Below are positions 8,410 through 17,226 of a stretch of 64,000 nucleotides of DNA, in pieces. The notes beneath the pieces are model-generated. The model made no database searches and was not told where the DNA came from. It worked only from the letters and a program-made list of their open reading frames with translations. Origin of the DNA: Pseudomonas cremoricolorata DSM 17059 = NBRC 16634 (GTDB lineage Bacteria; Pseudomonadota; Gammaproteobacteria; Pseudomonadales; Pseudomonadaceae); contig NZ_AUEA01000002.1 of assembly GCF_000425745.1 (NCBI RefSeq), positions 62,001-126,000 on the forward strand, written 5' to 3'. Made by a program: the position numbers and the translations under genes. Every line of letters starts with the position of its first letter. Within the stretch, counting starts at the first letter, position 1.

Positions 8410-9117
8410 GTGGGCAACCTCTATCTGATTCGACATGGCCAGGCCTCGTTCGGCGCCGCTGACTACGACGTGCTCTCCGAACTGGGCGCGCGTCAAAGCC
8501 ATGCGCTGGGCGTACACCTGGGCCAGTTGGGCCTGCGCCTGGACCGCTGCATCGCTGGCAGCCTGCGACGCCAGCAAGACACTGCGCGACTGACCCTCGA
8601 GGCCCTGCAAGCCAGCGGCTGCGCAGCTCCCGACATCGAGACAGACCCCGACTTCAACGAGTTCGATGCCGAAGGCCTGGTGCGCAGCCTCACCCCGGCG
8701 CTGCTGCGCGATGAACCCGACGCCTTGCAGGTGCTGCGCGACCCGCGCGAGCAACGCAGTGAATTCCAGCGCCTGTTCGCCCTGATGGTGCAGCGCTGGC
8801 ACGCAGGCGAACACGACGCGGGCCTGGAAACCTGGACAGCCTTCACCGCACGCATCGAACGCGGCTTGCAGCGCCTGCTCGACGCCGCCAGCCCAGCCGA
8901 CGACATCGCTGTATTCACCTCCGGTGGCAGCATTGCGACGCTGCTGCACCTGTTCACCGGCATCACCCCGGCCCAGGCATTCACGCTCAACTGGCAGATC
9001 ATCAACACCTCGTTCAGCCACCTGAAATTCCGCGGCCGCGAGGTCAGCCTCAGCACGTTCAACAGCCAGGCCCATGTGCGCCTGCTGCAATCCCCGGAGC
9101 TCATCACCTACCGATGA
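8410..9117 (+). CDS. Histidine phosphatase (phosphoglycerate mutase-like) family protein
   Basis: This cytoplasmic 235-residue protein carries the RHG signature (LYLIRHGQASFG) at its very N-terminus, providing the phospho-accepting histidine. The second motif, normally containing the other catalytic histidine before two glycines, reads FTSGGSIATLL, with Ser in place of His. The activity may therefore differ from classical members. The GTG at 8410 is taken as the start because the RHG motif follows within nine residues; a GTG at 8392 has no ribosome-binding site. It heads a group with SCP2, phosphotransferase and SDR genes, suggesting a role in acyl-CoA or lipid metabolism (inference from context). 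Confidence 0.8.
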   Translation: MGNLYLIRHGQASFGAADYDVLSELGARQSHALGVHLGQLGLRLDRCIAGSLRRQQDTARLTLEALQASGCAAPDIETDPDFNEFDAEGLVRSLTPALLRDEPDALQVLRDPREQRSEFQRLFALMVQRWHAGEHDAGLETWTAFTARIERGLQRLLDAASPADDIAVFTSGGSIATLLHLFTGITPAQAFTLNWQIINTSFSHLKFRGREVSLSTFNSQAHVRLLQSPELITYR

Positions 9118-9170
9118 ACCGGCCCGCTCTACCCTGCGCGATGCAACTTTCACTCAATAAGGAACACGCC

Positions 9171-9488
9171 ATGACCTCCGTAGCCGATGCCGTCAAGAAA
9201 ATGCAAGAGAAGTTCAACCCCGCCGCTGCCCAGGGCCTGGACCTGGTCTACGGCTTCAACGTCACCGACGAAGACAAGCACTACGCGCTGATCATCAAGG
9301 ACGGCACCTGCGAACTGCAGGAAGGCGAGAACCCGGACGCCAACTGCACCCTGGTGATGGACAGCGAAACCCTCAAGGGTATCGTCAGTGGCGAAACCGA
9401 CGGTATGCAGGCGTTCATGGGCGGCAAGCTGCGCGTCGAGGGCGACATGATGCTGTCGATGAAACTCAGCGAACTGTTCCCGGCCTGA
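9171..9488 (+). CDS. SCP2 sterol-binding domain protein
   Basis: This 105-residue protein consists of a single SCP2 (sterol carrier protein 2-like) domain: it contains YALIIKDG, ANCTLVMDSETL and the C-terminal GKLRVEGDMMLSMKLSELF stretch typical of the fold, which binds lipids or acyl-CoAs. The ATG at 9171 is preceded by AAGGAA at good spacing, so upstream in-frame codons from 9114 are not needed. A rho-independent terminator follows directly at 9512-9543. Confidence 0.92.
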   Translation: MTSVADAVKKMQEKFNPAAAQGLDLVYGFNVTDEDKHYALIIKDGTCELQEGENPDANCTLVMDSETLKGIVSGETDGMQAFMGGKLRVEGDMMLSMKLSELFPA

Positions 9489-9511
9489 GGTCGAACTCAT
9501 CGCATGCCAAG

Positions 9512-9543
9512 AAACCGAAGCCACCTGGCTTCGGTTTTTTTTT
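9512..9543 (+). terminator. Rho-independent terminator
   Basis: AAACCGAAGCC (9512-9522) and GGCTTCGGTTT (9527-9537) form an 11-bp stem with a four-base loop. A run of nine T residues (9535-9543) overlaps and follows the stem. It ends the histidine phosphatase-SCP2 transcript. Confidence 0.92.
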
Positions 9544-9679
9544 CGTCTGCGGCCTGCATCAGGGGATCTGATCGCCTGGCAACACCCACGTCGATGCAGG
9601 CCCCACGCACTTGCCCGCGCTGGCCAGGCTGTCTAGCTTAGGCACAGCGCCACCGCAGCCAGAACGACAAGGAAGCGCC

Positions 9680-10747
9680 ATGCCCCTGACCGATCAAGCG
9701 ACCCAGGCACGCCCCGGCGAAGCACTCGACGCCCAGGCGGTCGATGCCTACCTCAAGGCGCACCTGCCCGATCTGCGCGGCACGCCGACGATCCGCCAGT
9801 TCCCGGGTGGCGCCTCGAACCTCACCTACCTGCTGAGCTACGCCGATCGCGAGCTGGTGCTGCGCCGGCCGCCATTCGGCCACAAGGCCAGGAGCGCCCA
9901 CGACATGGCGCGCGAGTTTCATATCCTCAACCACCTCAATGCAGGTTTCCCCTACTGCCCCAAGGCGTATCTGCACTGCGCCGATCCGGCGGTGATCGGC
10001 AGCGAGTTCTACGTGATGCAGCGGGTCGAGGGCATCATCCTGCGGGCCGACCTGCCCCAGGCCGCAGGCCTGGATGCCGACGCCAGCCGAGTGCTGTGCG
10101 AACACTTCATCGAGCGCCTGGTCGAGCTGCACCGGGTCGACTACCAGGCCTGTGGCCTGGCCGGCCTGGGCAAGCCGCAGGGCTACGTGCAGCGTCAGGT
10201 CGAGGGCTGGGCCGGGCGCTATGAAGATGCACTGACCGCCGATGCGCCGCGCTGGGAGGCGGTGATCACCTGGCTGCGCGAGCACCAGCCGGCCGATCAT
10301 CCGCGCCCGGCGATCATCCACAACGACTACCGCCTCGACAACGTCATTCTCGATTCGCGGCAGCCCACCCGCATCATCGGCGTGCTGGACTGGGAAATGG
10401 CCACCGTCGGTGACCCGCTGATGGACCTGGGCAACAGCCTGGCCTACTGGATCGAGGCCGACGACCCGGCGCCGATTCAGCAACTGCGCCGGCAACCGAG
10501 CAACGCCCCCGGCATGCTCAGCCGTCAGCAGTTCGTTGCCCACTATGCCGAACGCAGCGGCCTGCGCCTGGACAACGTCGACTTCTACCATGTGTATGGC
10601 CTGTTTCGCCTGGCCGGCATCGTCCAGCAAATCTATTACCGTTACTTCCACGGCCAGACCAAAGACCGGCGTTTCGCCGCGTTCATCGACATGAACCGCC
10701 TGCTCGAACGCATGACCCTCGAGGTCATCGCCCGCTCGCCCCTCTGA
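9680..10747 (+). CDS. Phosphotransferase family protein (APH-like, acyl-CoA dehydrogenase-associated type)
   Basis: This 355-residue protein has the aminoglycoside phosphotransferase/choline kinase fold. The catalytic loop IIHNDYRLDNVILD supplies Asp and Asn, and VLDWEMATVGDP supplies the metal-binding Asp. In bacteria and mitochondria this subfamily (FadE36/ACAD10-11 N-terminal domain) often accompanies acyl-CoA dehydrogenases and is thought to phosphorylate hydroxy-acyl compounds rather than antibiotics. The ATG at 9680 follows AAGGAAG. It is paired with the SDR gene 22 bp downstream, supporting a small oxidation pathway for hydroxylated acids. Confidence 0.88.
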   Translation: MPLTDQATQARPGEALDAQAVDAYLKAHLPDLRGTPTIRQFPGGASNLTYLLSYADRELVLRRPPFGHKARSAHDMAREFHILNHLNAGFPYCPKAYLHCADPAVIGSEFYVMQRVEGIILRADLPQAAGLDADASRVLCEHFIERLVELHRVDYQACGLAGLGKPQGYVQRQVEGWAGRYEDALTADAPRWEAVITWLREHQPADHPRPAIIHNDYRLDNVILDSRQPTRIIGVLDWEMATVGDPLMDLGNSLAYWIEADDPAPIQQLRRQPSNAPGMLSRQQFVAHYAERSGLRLDNVDFYHVYGLFRLAGIVQQIYYRYFHGQTKDRRFAAFIDMNRLLERMTLEVIARSPL

Positions 10748-10769
10748 CAAATCCATTTCGGAGCACCGC

Positions 10770-11537
10770 ATGCCCAGCCCCAACCTGTTCGACCTCGACG
10801 GCAAGATCGCCCTGGTGTCCGGCGCCAGCCGCGGGATCGGTGAAGCCATCGCCCACCTGCTGGCCGCCCACGGCGCCCATGTCATCGTCTCCAGCCGCAA
10901 GCTCGACGGCTGCCAGCAGGTCGCTGAGGCGATCACCGCAGCCGGTGGCAAGGCCAGCGCGCTGGCGTGTCATATCGGCGAGCTGGAGCAGATCGAGCAG
11001 ACCTTCGCCGAGATCCGCCAACGCTTCGGACGATTGGACATTCTGGTCAACAACGCTGCCACCAACCCGCAGTTCTGCAACATCCTCGACACCGAGCCTG
11101 CGGCGTTCCAGAAGACGGTCGACGTGAACATTCGCGGTTATTTCTTCATGTCGGTGGCCGCCGGCAAGCTGATGCGCGAAGGTGCCGGCGGCAGCATCAT
11201 CAACGTGGCTTCGATCAACGGCGTCAGCCCCGGGCATTTCCAGGGTATCTATTCGGTCACCAAGGCCGCGGTGATCAACATGACCAAGGCCTTCGCCAAG
11301 GAATGCGCGCCGTTCAACATCCGCTGCAACGCGCTGCTACCCGGTCTGACCGACACCCGCTTCGCCTCGGCGCTGGTCAACAACCCGACCATCCTCGACG
11401 CAGCCCTGCAGCATATTCCGCTCAAGCGCGTGGCCGCGCCCAGCGAGATGGCCGGCGCTGTGCTGTACCTGGCCAGCGCCGCCTCCAGCTACACCACCGG
11501 CACCAGCCTCAACGTCGATGGCGGTTATCTGGCCTGA
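10770..11537 (+). CDS. Short-chain dehydrogenase/reductase (SDR)
   Basis: The 255-residue classical SDR contains the nucleotide-binding SGASRGIG motif, the NNAA motif (LVNNAATNP), and the catalytic Ser and Tyr-x-x-x-Lys in INVASINGVSPG and YSVTKAAV. It should oxidise or reduce a hydroxyl/keto substrate with NAD(P). It is probably co-transcribed with the phosphotransferase gene (22-bp gap). The substrate is unknown; the neighbours point to acyl-CoA or fatty-acid chemistry. Confidence 0.92.
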   Translation: MPSPNLFDLDGKIALVSGASRGIGEAIAHLLAAHGAHVIVSSRKLDGCQQVAEAITAAGGKASALACHIGELEQIEQTFAEIRQRFGRLDILVNNAATNPQFCNILDTEPAAFQKTVDVNIRGYFFMSVAAGKLMREGAGGSIINVASINGVSPGHFQGIYSVTKAAVINMTKAFAKECAPFNIRCNALLPGLTDTRFASALVNNPTILDAALQHIPLKRVAAPSEMAGAVLYLASAASSYTTGTSLNVDGGYLA

Positions 11538-11544
11538 AGCCACC

Positions 11545-11895
11545 TCAAAGGCAGGTGGCAGCCGCAGCCTTGCGCCGCAGGGCGCTGGCGTCCTGCTGTT
11601 TGGCGTAGAAATCGACGTGACTGCCAGCACCTTGCGCATAGACGTCGACGAACGCCTCCGCCTCGCGGGTGTACACGGTGAAACCACCTGCCTTGCGCGG
11701 GTCGAGGTAGCCGCTGGCATCGACGCCGAACACCGCTTCATCCTGCCAGCTGTACTGAATGCACTCGGCGACCCGCTCGGGGGCCTTGCGCGATTCGAGC
11801 TGGGCAGTCGGTGCGCCGCTGCGCGCGGCCTCCATGGTCGATGAGGCGCAGCCCACCAGCAGCAGCACGGCAGCCATCGGTACAAGTGCTCGCAT
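11545..11895 (-). CDS. Small putative lipoprotein
   Basis: The 116-residue product starts MRALVPMAAVLLLVGC, a lipoprotein signal peptide with lipobox L-V-G-C and modified Cys at residue 16. The rest is hydrophilic with two further cysteines (in AECIQYSW and the C-terminal ATCL) that could form a disulfide. AGGAAG lies upstream of the ATG at 11895; a much longer open frame running to 12207 overlaps the divergent gene and was not used. It is convergent with the SDR gene, with stops seven bases apart. The family is not recognised. Confidence 0.8.
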   Translation of the reverse strand: MRALVPMAAVLLLVGCASSTMEAARSGAPTAQLESRKAPERVAECIQYSWQDEAVFGVDASGYLDPRKAGGFTVYTREAEAFVDVYAQGAGSHVDFYAKQQDASALRRKAAAATCL

Positions 11896-12010
11896 GTTCG
11901 CTTCCTCGCGAAAAAAAGAACGCGACTCTAGCACCGGCCCGCACCTGGAGTGAATTGTCCGTAGCCGCCGGTGTCCGAATCTGCACACCCGCCCTACAAG
12001 GAATGACGGT

Positions 12011-12316
12011 ATGAAAGCCAACTCTCTGCTCTGCGCCCTGCTGTTCACTGGCTCGCTTGCCGGCCTGCCGGTGGTGGCCCACGCCGCCGAATCCACCCAG
12101 GAAAGCGTCAAGGCGCCTGACACCCACAACCGCGAGCTGGAAGTCGGCGACAAAGCCCCTGACCAGTACAAACGCAAGGAAGAAGCCGTGCAGGACTGGA
12201 AAGCCAAAGGCTTGCCTGAGCCTGAGAAAGAAAGCCAATGGGTGAAGATGGGTGGGCGCTACGTGCTGGTGCAGGTCACCAACGGCGTAGTACTGGCGAT
12301 CCATTCGGGCAAGTGA
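12011..12316 (+). CDS. RcnB-like small periplasmic protein
   Basis: The product has 101 residues with a cleavable signal peptide (about residues 1-25, ending HAAES). The mature part ends with GGRYVLVQVTNGVVLAIHSGK, like the C-terminal strand pair of RcnB-family periplasmic proteins (Ni/Co homeostasis in E. coli, unknown roles elsewhere). The middle is highly charged and probably disordered. It is convergent with the diguanylate cyclase gene 14 bp away. A metal-related role is only suggested by family resemblance. Confidence 0.75.
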   Translation: MKANSLLCALLFTGSLAGLPVVAHAAESTQESVKAPDTHNRELEVGDKAPDQYKRKEEAVQDWKAKGLPEPEKESQWVKMGGRYVLVQVTNGVVLAIHSGK

Positions 12317-12330
12317 GACGGTTTGAAGGC

Positions 12331-13491
12331 TCACACTGCCTCACGCAAGGCCACCAGGTGCACTGCGTTGCGCCCGTTGGCCTTGGCCTGGTAAAGCGCT
12401 GCATCGGCCTGAGCGATCAACGATGCGGTGCTGTCTGACCCCTGCGGTACCCCACACCATAAGCCCACGCTGAAACGCACCTCGATGCTCTGGCCAGCAA
12501 ACTGTGCCGGGTTGCTCGAAAGCGTGCGGCGCAGGTCATCGAGCATCGCCAGCGCCCCTTCGCGGTCGGTGTCTGGCAGCAGCAACAGAAACTCCTCGCC
12601 TCCCCAGCGGCCCAGGCAATCGCTGCGCCGCAAACGCTGCTGCAATTGCCGCACGCAATGGCACAGCACCTCATCGCCGGCCTGATGGCCATGAACATCG
12701 TTGATGCGCTTGAAGTGATCGATGTCGATCATCGCGACCGCCAGGCTGTGCCCGCCGCCTGCCGAGCGCTGCAGCTCCTGGGAAAAACGCGCGAGCATCG
12801 CCCGACGGTTGAAGGTGCTGGTCAGGCCATCGCGCAGGGCCATGTGCTGCAAGCGCGATTCGCTACGCTCCTTGGCCATCAGCACCAGGCCGATGGAAAA
12901 CATCATCACCGTCACCGTGCCGATGCTCACCGAGAGGGTCTGCTTGAGGTTACTGGTGTCGTAGCGCATTTGCGCCGCCCCCCCACTGAGCACCGCCACC
13001 ACCCGCAGCCCGAGGCCAACCAGGCTGATCACCGCACCGATCGACAGCAGCAGGTGCGCACGGCCCTGCCATTGCTGGTGGCGCTGGGCCCAGTACAGCA
13101 GCAGCGCGCACTGCGCCATCAGCAGTAACGAGGCCAGCAACATCCGCGGTTCAAGGGTGTCGAGCAGCAGCATCAGCCCCACCAGCATGCTCGCCGGCAG
13201 CAGGAAGATGCGCCGCCACGGCACCGCCTGCTCACGCACGCGGAACAGCCCGGCGCTGTACAACGCCACCGCCAGCGACAGCAGGCTGTTGCCCAGGCCA
13301 TAGCTGACCAGCAGCGAGACCTGCCCGTACAGCGTGTAGCAGACATAGGCCAGGGCGTGCACCAGCAGGCCGGCGCCGGTGAGAATCAGCGGATCGCGGC
13401 GATTGACGCGGCCGACCAGCAACAGGCAAAACGCCAGGATGGTCGCCACCAGGGCAACCGCACCGAACAGCGTCGGGGTATGGGCAATCAT
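12331..13491 (-). CDS. Membrane-anchored diguanylate cyclase (GGDEF) with I-site
   Basis: This 386-residue protein has about six to seven membrane helices (residues 5-200) followed by a GGDEF domain. The active site reads RWGGEEFLLLLP, so cyclic-di-GMP synthesis is expected. An RxxD inhibitory site (RRSD) sits exactly five residues before GGEEF, so product inhibition is likely. The metal-binding MIDIDHFKRINDVHGH segment is intact. The ATG at 13491 is chosen because it begins the first helix; the frame stays open to 13941, but that part overlaps the divergent carrier gene. The membrane part is not a family I can name. Confidence 0.88.
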   Translation of the reverse strand: MIAHTPTLFGAVALVATILAFCLLLVGRVNRRDPLILTGAGLLVHALAYVCYTLYGQVSLLVSYGLGNSLLSLAVALYSAGLFRVREQAVPWRRIFLLPASMLVGLMLLLDTLEPRMLLASLLLMAQCALLLYWAQRHQQWQGRAHLLLSIGAVISLVGLGLRVVAVLSGGAAQMRYDTSNLKQTLSVSIGTVTVMMFSIGLVLMAKERSESRLQHMALRDGLTSTFNRRAMLARFSQELQRSAGGGHSLAVAMIDIDHFKRINDVHGHQAGDEVLCHCVRQLQQRLRRSDCLGRWGGEEFLLLLPDTDREGALAMLDDLRRTLSSNPAQFAGQSIEVRFSVGLWCGVPQGSDSTASLIAQADAALYQAKANGRNAVHLVALREAV

Positions 13492-13717
13492 GCTCTTCAC
13501 CGTGTGGCAGATGGCCGTCTTCGCTGCGGCCTGGGGCGAGTGTACGGGGCCTGCGAGCTGCGCAGCCATGACCCAACGGGACAGAACAGCAGCCAACAGG
13601 CGCAGATGCTCTACGGCGCGGTGAAAAAGCCTGCAATACATCAACCCGCAATCTCGCGCAGGCTGGCACACTGGCAACCTTTCCCCGCGTATCCCGAAGT
13701 GAAGGATCACCTCCCCC

Positions 13718-15550
13718 ATGAATGTCGAGCTGTTATGGGTGATTGGCCTGCTGGCCATCGTCGTCGCGCTGTTCATCATCAATCGTCCGCGCATGGACGT
13801 GGTCGCCCTGCTGGTGATCCTCGCCCTGCCGCTGTCCGGGGTGCTGACCCTGGAACAAGCCCTGGCCGGTTTCAGCGACCCCAACGTGGTGCTGATCGCG
13901 GCGCTGTTCGTCATAGGCGAGGGGCTGGTGCGCACGGGCATCGCCTACCGCATCGGCGAGTGGCTGAGCGAGACCGCCGGCAACAGCGAGGTGCGCCTGC
14001 TAGTGCTGCTGATGGTCGCGGTGGCCTTGCTGGGCTCGGTGATGAGTTCCACCGGGGTGGTGGCCATCTTCATTCCCATCGTGCTCAGCATCGCCGCGCG
14101 CCTGCGGGTGGCGCCCGGTCGGCTGATGATGCCGCTGAGCTTTGCCGGCCTGATCAGCGGCATGCTGAGCCTGGTAGCGACGCCGCCGAACGTGGTCGTG
14201 CACAGCGAGCTGGTGCGCCACCTGGGCAGCGGTTTCGGCTTCTTCAGCTTCACCCCGTTCGGCCTGGTGATCCTGCTGCTGGGCGTCGGCTACATGCTGC
14301 TGACGCGCACCTGGCTCAGGGGCGAAGCTGGCGATCAGGGCCGCGAGCAGAGCCGCCGTACCTTGCACGACCTGGTGCTCGACTACCGCCTGAGCGGCCG
14401 CGAGCGGCGCCTGCGCATCCGCCCGCACTCACCGCTTATAGGCCATTCGCTGGGCGAGCTGAAATTACGCACCCGCCACGGCGCCAATGTGATCGGCATC
14501 GAGCGCCAGCACCATCTGACCACGCGGGTACTCAACCCGGACTCGGCGACCGTGCTGCACCAAGGCGACGTGCTGTTGCTCGACCTGTTCGCCGAGGGCG
14601 ACAACCTGCGCAGCCTGTGTCAGTCGATGCAGCTCGAACCGCTGCGCTTCAAGGCGGCGTATTTCATCGACCAGTCGCAGGAGCTGGGCATGGCCGAAGT
14701 GTCGCTGCCGCCGGGTTCGGCGCTGCTCGGCCAGACCGTTCTGGGCCTGGCCCTGCGCAGTCGCTACGGGCTCAATGTCGTGGGCCTGCGCCGCGAGCAG
14801 AACGCCATCGACGAGCAACTGATCGAAACCCCGCTGCGCATGGGCGACACCTTGCTGATGGTCGGCCCGTGGAAGTCGATTCGCCAGTTGCAGACCCTGC
14901 CGCATGACTTTCTCGTGCTCAGCCTGCCGGCGGAGATCGACCAGGTGGCCCCGGCGCGTCGCCGCGCGCCACAGGCGCTGCTGAGTCTGGCGGTGATGGT
15001 GGTGCTGATGGTCAGCGGCCTGGTGCCCAACGTGGTGGCCGCGCTGATCGGTTGCCTGCTGATGGGCGCCGGACGCTGCATCGACATGAATAGCGCCTAC
15101 CGTGCCATCCACTGGCCAAGCCTGGTGCTGATCGTCGGCATGCTGCCCTTCGCCCTGGCTCTGCAGAAGACCGGCGGCATCGACCTGGTGGTGAGCGCGC
15201 TGGTGCAACTGCTCGGTGGCGCCGGCCCGCAGGTGATGCTGGCCTGTCTGTTCGCCCTCACCGCAGTGATCGGGCTGTTCATTTCCAACACCGCCACCGC
15301 CGTGCTGATGGCGCCGGTGGCGATCAGCACCGCCAGCCAGCTGGGGCTGTCGCCCTACCCGTTCGCCATGACCGTGGCACTGGCCGCGTCGGCGGCGTTC
15401 ATGACCCCGGTATCGTCACCGGTCAATACCCTGGTACTCGGCCCTGGCCAGTACCGCTTCGGCGACTTCGTCAAAGTCGGCGTGCCGTTCACCTTGCTGG
15501 TGATGCTGGTGACCGTGGTGATGGTGCCGTGGCTGTTTCCGCTGTCATGA
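13718..15550 (+). CDS. SLC13/DASS-family permease with central RCK_C (TrkA-C) domains
   Basis: The 610-residue inner-membrane carrier has two groups of helices (about residues 1-200 and 415-610) around a cytoplasmic block with two RCK_C-type domains (about 215-400). The paired SST/SNT signatures of the divalent-anion:Na+ symporter family appear as SVMSSTGVVAIFIP and ISNTATAVLMAP. Such carriers move dicarboxylates, sulfate or related anions. It lies divergent from one diguanylate cyclase gene and upstream of another. An 11-nt tandem repeat, GCTGTCATGA plus one base, duplicates the sequence around its stop codon (15541-15562). Confidence 0.9.
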   Translation: MNVELLWVIGLLAIVVALFIINRPRMDVVALLVILALPLSGVLTLEQALAGFSDPNVVLIAALFVIGEGLVRTGIAYRIGEWLSETAGNSEVRLLVLLMVAVALLGSVMSSTGVVAIFIPIVLSIAARLRVAPGRLMMPLSFAGLISGMLSLVATPPNVVVHSELVRHLGSGFGFFSFTPFGLVILLLGVGYMLLTRTWLRGEAGDQGREQSRRTLHDLVLDYRLSGRERRLRIRPHSPLIGHSLGELKLRTRHGANVIGIERQHHLTTRVLNPDSATVLHQGDVLLLDLFAEGDNLRSLCQSMQLEPLRFKAAYFIDQSQELGMAEVSLPPGSALLGQTVLGLALRSRYGLNVVGLRREQNAIDEQLIETPLRMGDTLLMVGPWKSIRQLQTLPHDFLVLSLPAEIDQVAPARRRAPQALLSLAVMVVLMVSGLVPNVVAALIGCLLMGAGRCIDMNSAYRAIHWPSLVLIVGMLPFALALQKTGGIDLVVSALVQLLGGAGPQVMLACLFALTAVIGLFISNTATAVLMAPVAISTASQLGLSPYPFAMTVALAASAAFMTPVSSPVNTLVLGPGQYRFGDFVKVGVPFTLLVMLVTVVMVPWLFPLS

Positions 15551-15703
15551 AGCTGTCATGAGTACTGAGCTATGGGCACTATCGACACCGATGTCGACAC
15601 GATGATATCTGTTTGACATCAATTACTCGGTTGCAACACACTGCGCGCATTTGCCGCTGGGAACTGGCCGCCGGGCCGCCTGGCAGCCTTCCCTCACCGC
15701 GTT

Positions 15704-17122
15704 ATGTGGGTTCTGTTCATGGTGTCTTCGGCCCAGTCGCGCCTACTGGTCTATGTGCTGCTGTTCAGCGTGACGCTGGGGCTCACGCTGGCCGGCATCC
15801 TGGCCCGGCCGTTCGCCACGCTGTCGCTGTTCTGGCCGGTGAACGCGGTGCTTGCCGGCCTGCTGCTGCGTCACCCGCGACGCGCCACGCCGCTGGGCTG
15901 GGGCCTGGTGTACCTGGGCATGCTCACGGCGGACCTTGCCTGTGGCAGCGCCTGGCAGCCGGCGATGTGGCTGAACCTGTGCAACCTCAGCGTGGTGTTG
16001 ACCCTGTGGTCGCTGATGGTCCGCCTGCCGTTGGCGCAGCGGCGCTTGCGCACCGCGCAGGGGGTGCTGCACCTGTTTGGCGCCAGCGCCCTGGCCGCGG
16101 TGGTCGCCGCCAGCCTGGCGTGTCTGGTGGCAACGCCCTGGTTCGAAGAGTCGCTGCGCACCACCTGGCTTGCCTGGTTCAGCGAGCAGTTCTCGACCAG
16201 CGTGCTGGTGCTGCCGCTGGTGCTCACCGCCCCCACACCGCGCGCGTTGCTGCGCAGTGGCAGCCAGGCGATTCGCCTGGCGCCGTTGCTGGTGCTGCTG
16301 GCAGCCCTGGGCCTGGGGCTGCTGGTGGGCGGTCCGGGTGCCATCGCCTTCCCCATCGCTGCGCTGCTGTGGTGTGCGCTGAGCTACTCGCCGTTTCTGC
16401 TCTCGCTGCTGACTTTGGGCACCGGCAGTACGCTGATCGTGGCGGTCGCGCAGAATGTCATGCACTTCAGCCTGCCGCAGAGCGAAACGGCGGTGACGGC
16501 GCTGATGTCGGCGCGCCTGGGCATTGCCATGCTGGTGCTCGGCCCGTTGCTGGTGGCTTGCGTCAGCCAGGCCAATCGCCTGTTGCTCGGGCGCCTCGAG
16601 CACCAGGCGGCGGTCGATCATCTGACCGGCGCACTGAGCCGTAGCGCCTTTACCCACAAGGCCGGCAGCCTGCTCGAGCAATGCCGCGCCGCGCGCGTGC
16701 CGCTGACCCTGATGATGCTCGACATCGACCACTTCAAAGCCATCAACGACCGCCACGGTCACGCCGTTGGCGATCTGGTGCTGCGCCAGTTCGCCCGCAC
16801 CGTGCAGGAACATCTGCCCGAGGCTGCACTGTTCGCCCGCCTGGGCGGCGAAGAGTTCGCCATCGTAGTGTCGGGTGTCGCCCCGTACCAGGCCAGCTTC
16901 ATCGCCGAACGGCTGCGCCGCGCCATCGAAGAACTGGCCCCGCTGCACGCGGGCCAGCGCCTGCACATCACTGTCAGTACCGGGTTGTCCGGCTCCAGCC
17001 TGGTCGGGCCGGGCGATCACCTCGACATCCTCCTCGCCCACGCCGACCAGGCGCTGTACCAGGCCAAGGCCATGGGGCGCAATCGGGTGGTGCAGTATGA
17101 GGTGCGGCGCGAGGTGGTGTGA
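15704..17122 (+). CDS. MASE1-like membrane diguanylate cyclase lacking the I-site
   Basis: The 472-residue protein has an N-terminal array of about eight membrane helices resembling MASE1 sensors (residues 10-295) and a C-terminal GGDEF domain with intact ARLGGEEFAIV and MMLDIDHFKAINDRHGH motifs. The position of the RxxD inhibitory site, five residues before GGEEF, reads PEAA. This enzyme should thus lack the classical product inhibition found in the cyclase at 12331-13491. The start is uncertain: the ATG at 15719 is equally possible, and neither has a strong ribosome-binding site. The gap upstream contains a small palindrome, TCGACA-N4-TGTCGA (15582-15597). Confidence 0.88.
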   Translation: MWVLFMVSSAQSRLLVYVLLFSVTLGLTLAGILARPFATLSLFWPVNAVLAGLLLRHPRRATPLGWGLVYLGMLTADLACGSAWQPAMWLNLCNLSVVLTLWSLMVRLPLAQRRLRTAQGVLHLFGASALAAVVAASLACLVATPWFEESLRTTWLAWFSEQFSTSVLVLPLVLTAPTPRALLRSGSQAIRLAPLLVLLAALGLGLLVGGPGAIAFPIAALLWCALSYSPFLLSLLTLGTGSTLIVAVAQNVMHFSLPQSETAVTALMSARLGIAMLVLGPLLVACVSQANRLLLGRLEHQAAVDHLTGALSRSAFTHKAGSLLEQCRAARVPLTLMMLDIDHFKAINDRHGHAVGDLVLRQFARTVQEHLPEAALFARLGGEEFAIVVSGVAPYQASFIAERLRRAIEELAPLHAGQRLHITVSTGLSGSSLVGPGDHLDILLAHADQALYQAKAMGRNRVVQYEVRREVV

Positions 17123-17226
17123 GGCAAGCAGCGGCAGGGAGCGGTTCGATCGAGATAAAGGAGAGGTGTCATTGAGCGTTGAGACGGGTGCCGCTCAATC
17201 CTTGGTTGTACAGATTTCAAACCGAC

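Noticed and set aside
11545-12207. 220-residue version of the small lipoprotein with N-terminal extension
   Set aside because: The extension runs antisense through the RcnB-like gene and would hide the signal peptide; the ATG at 11895 has a good ribosome-binding site.
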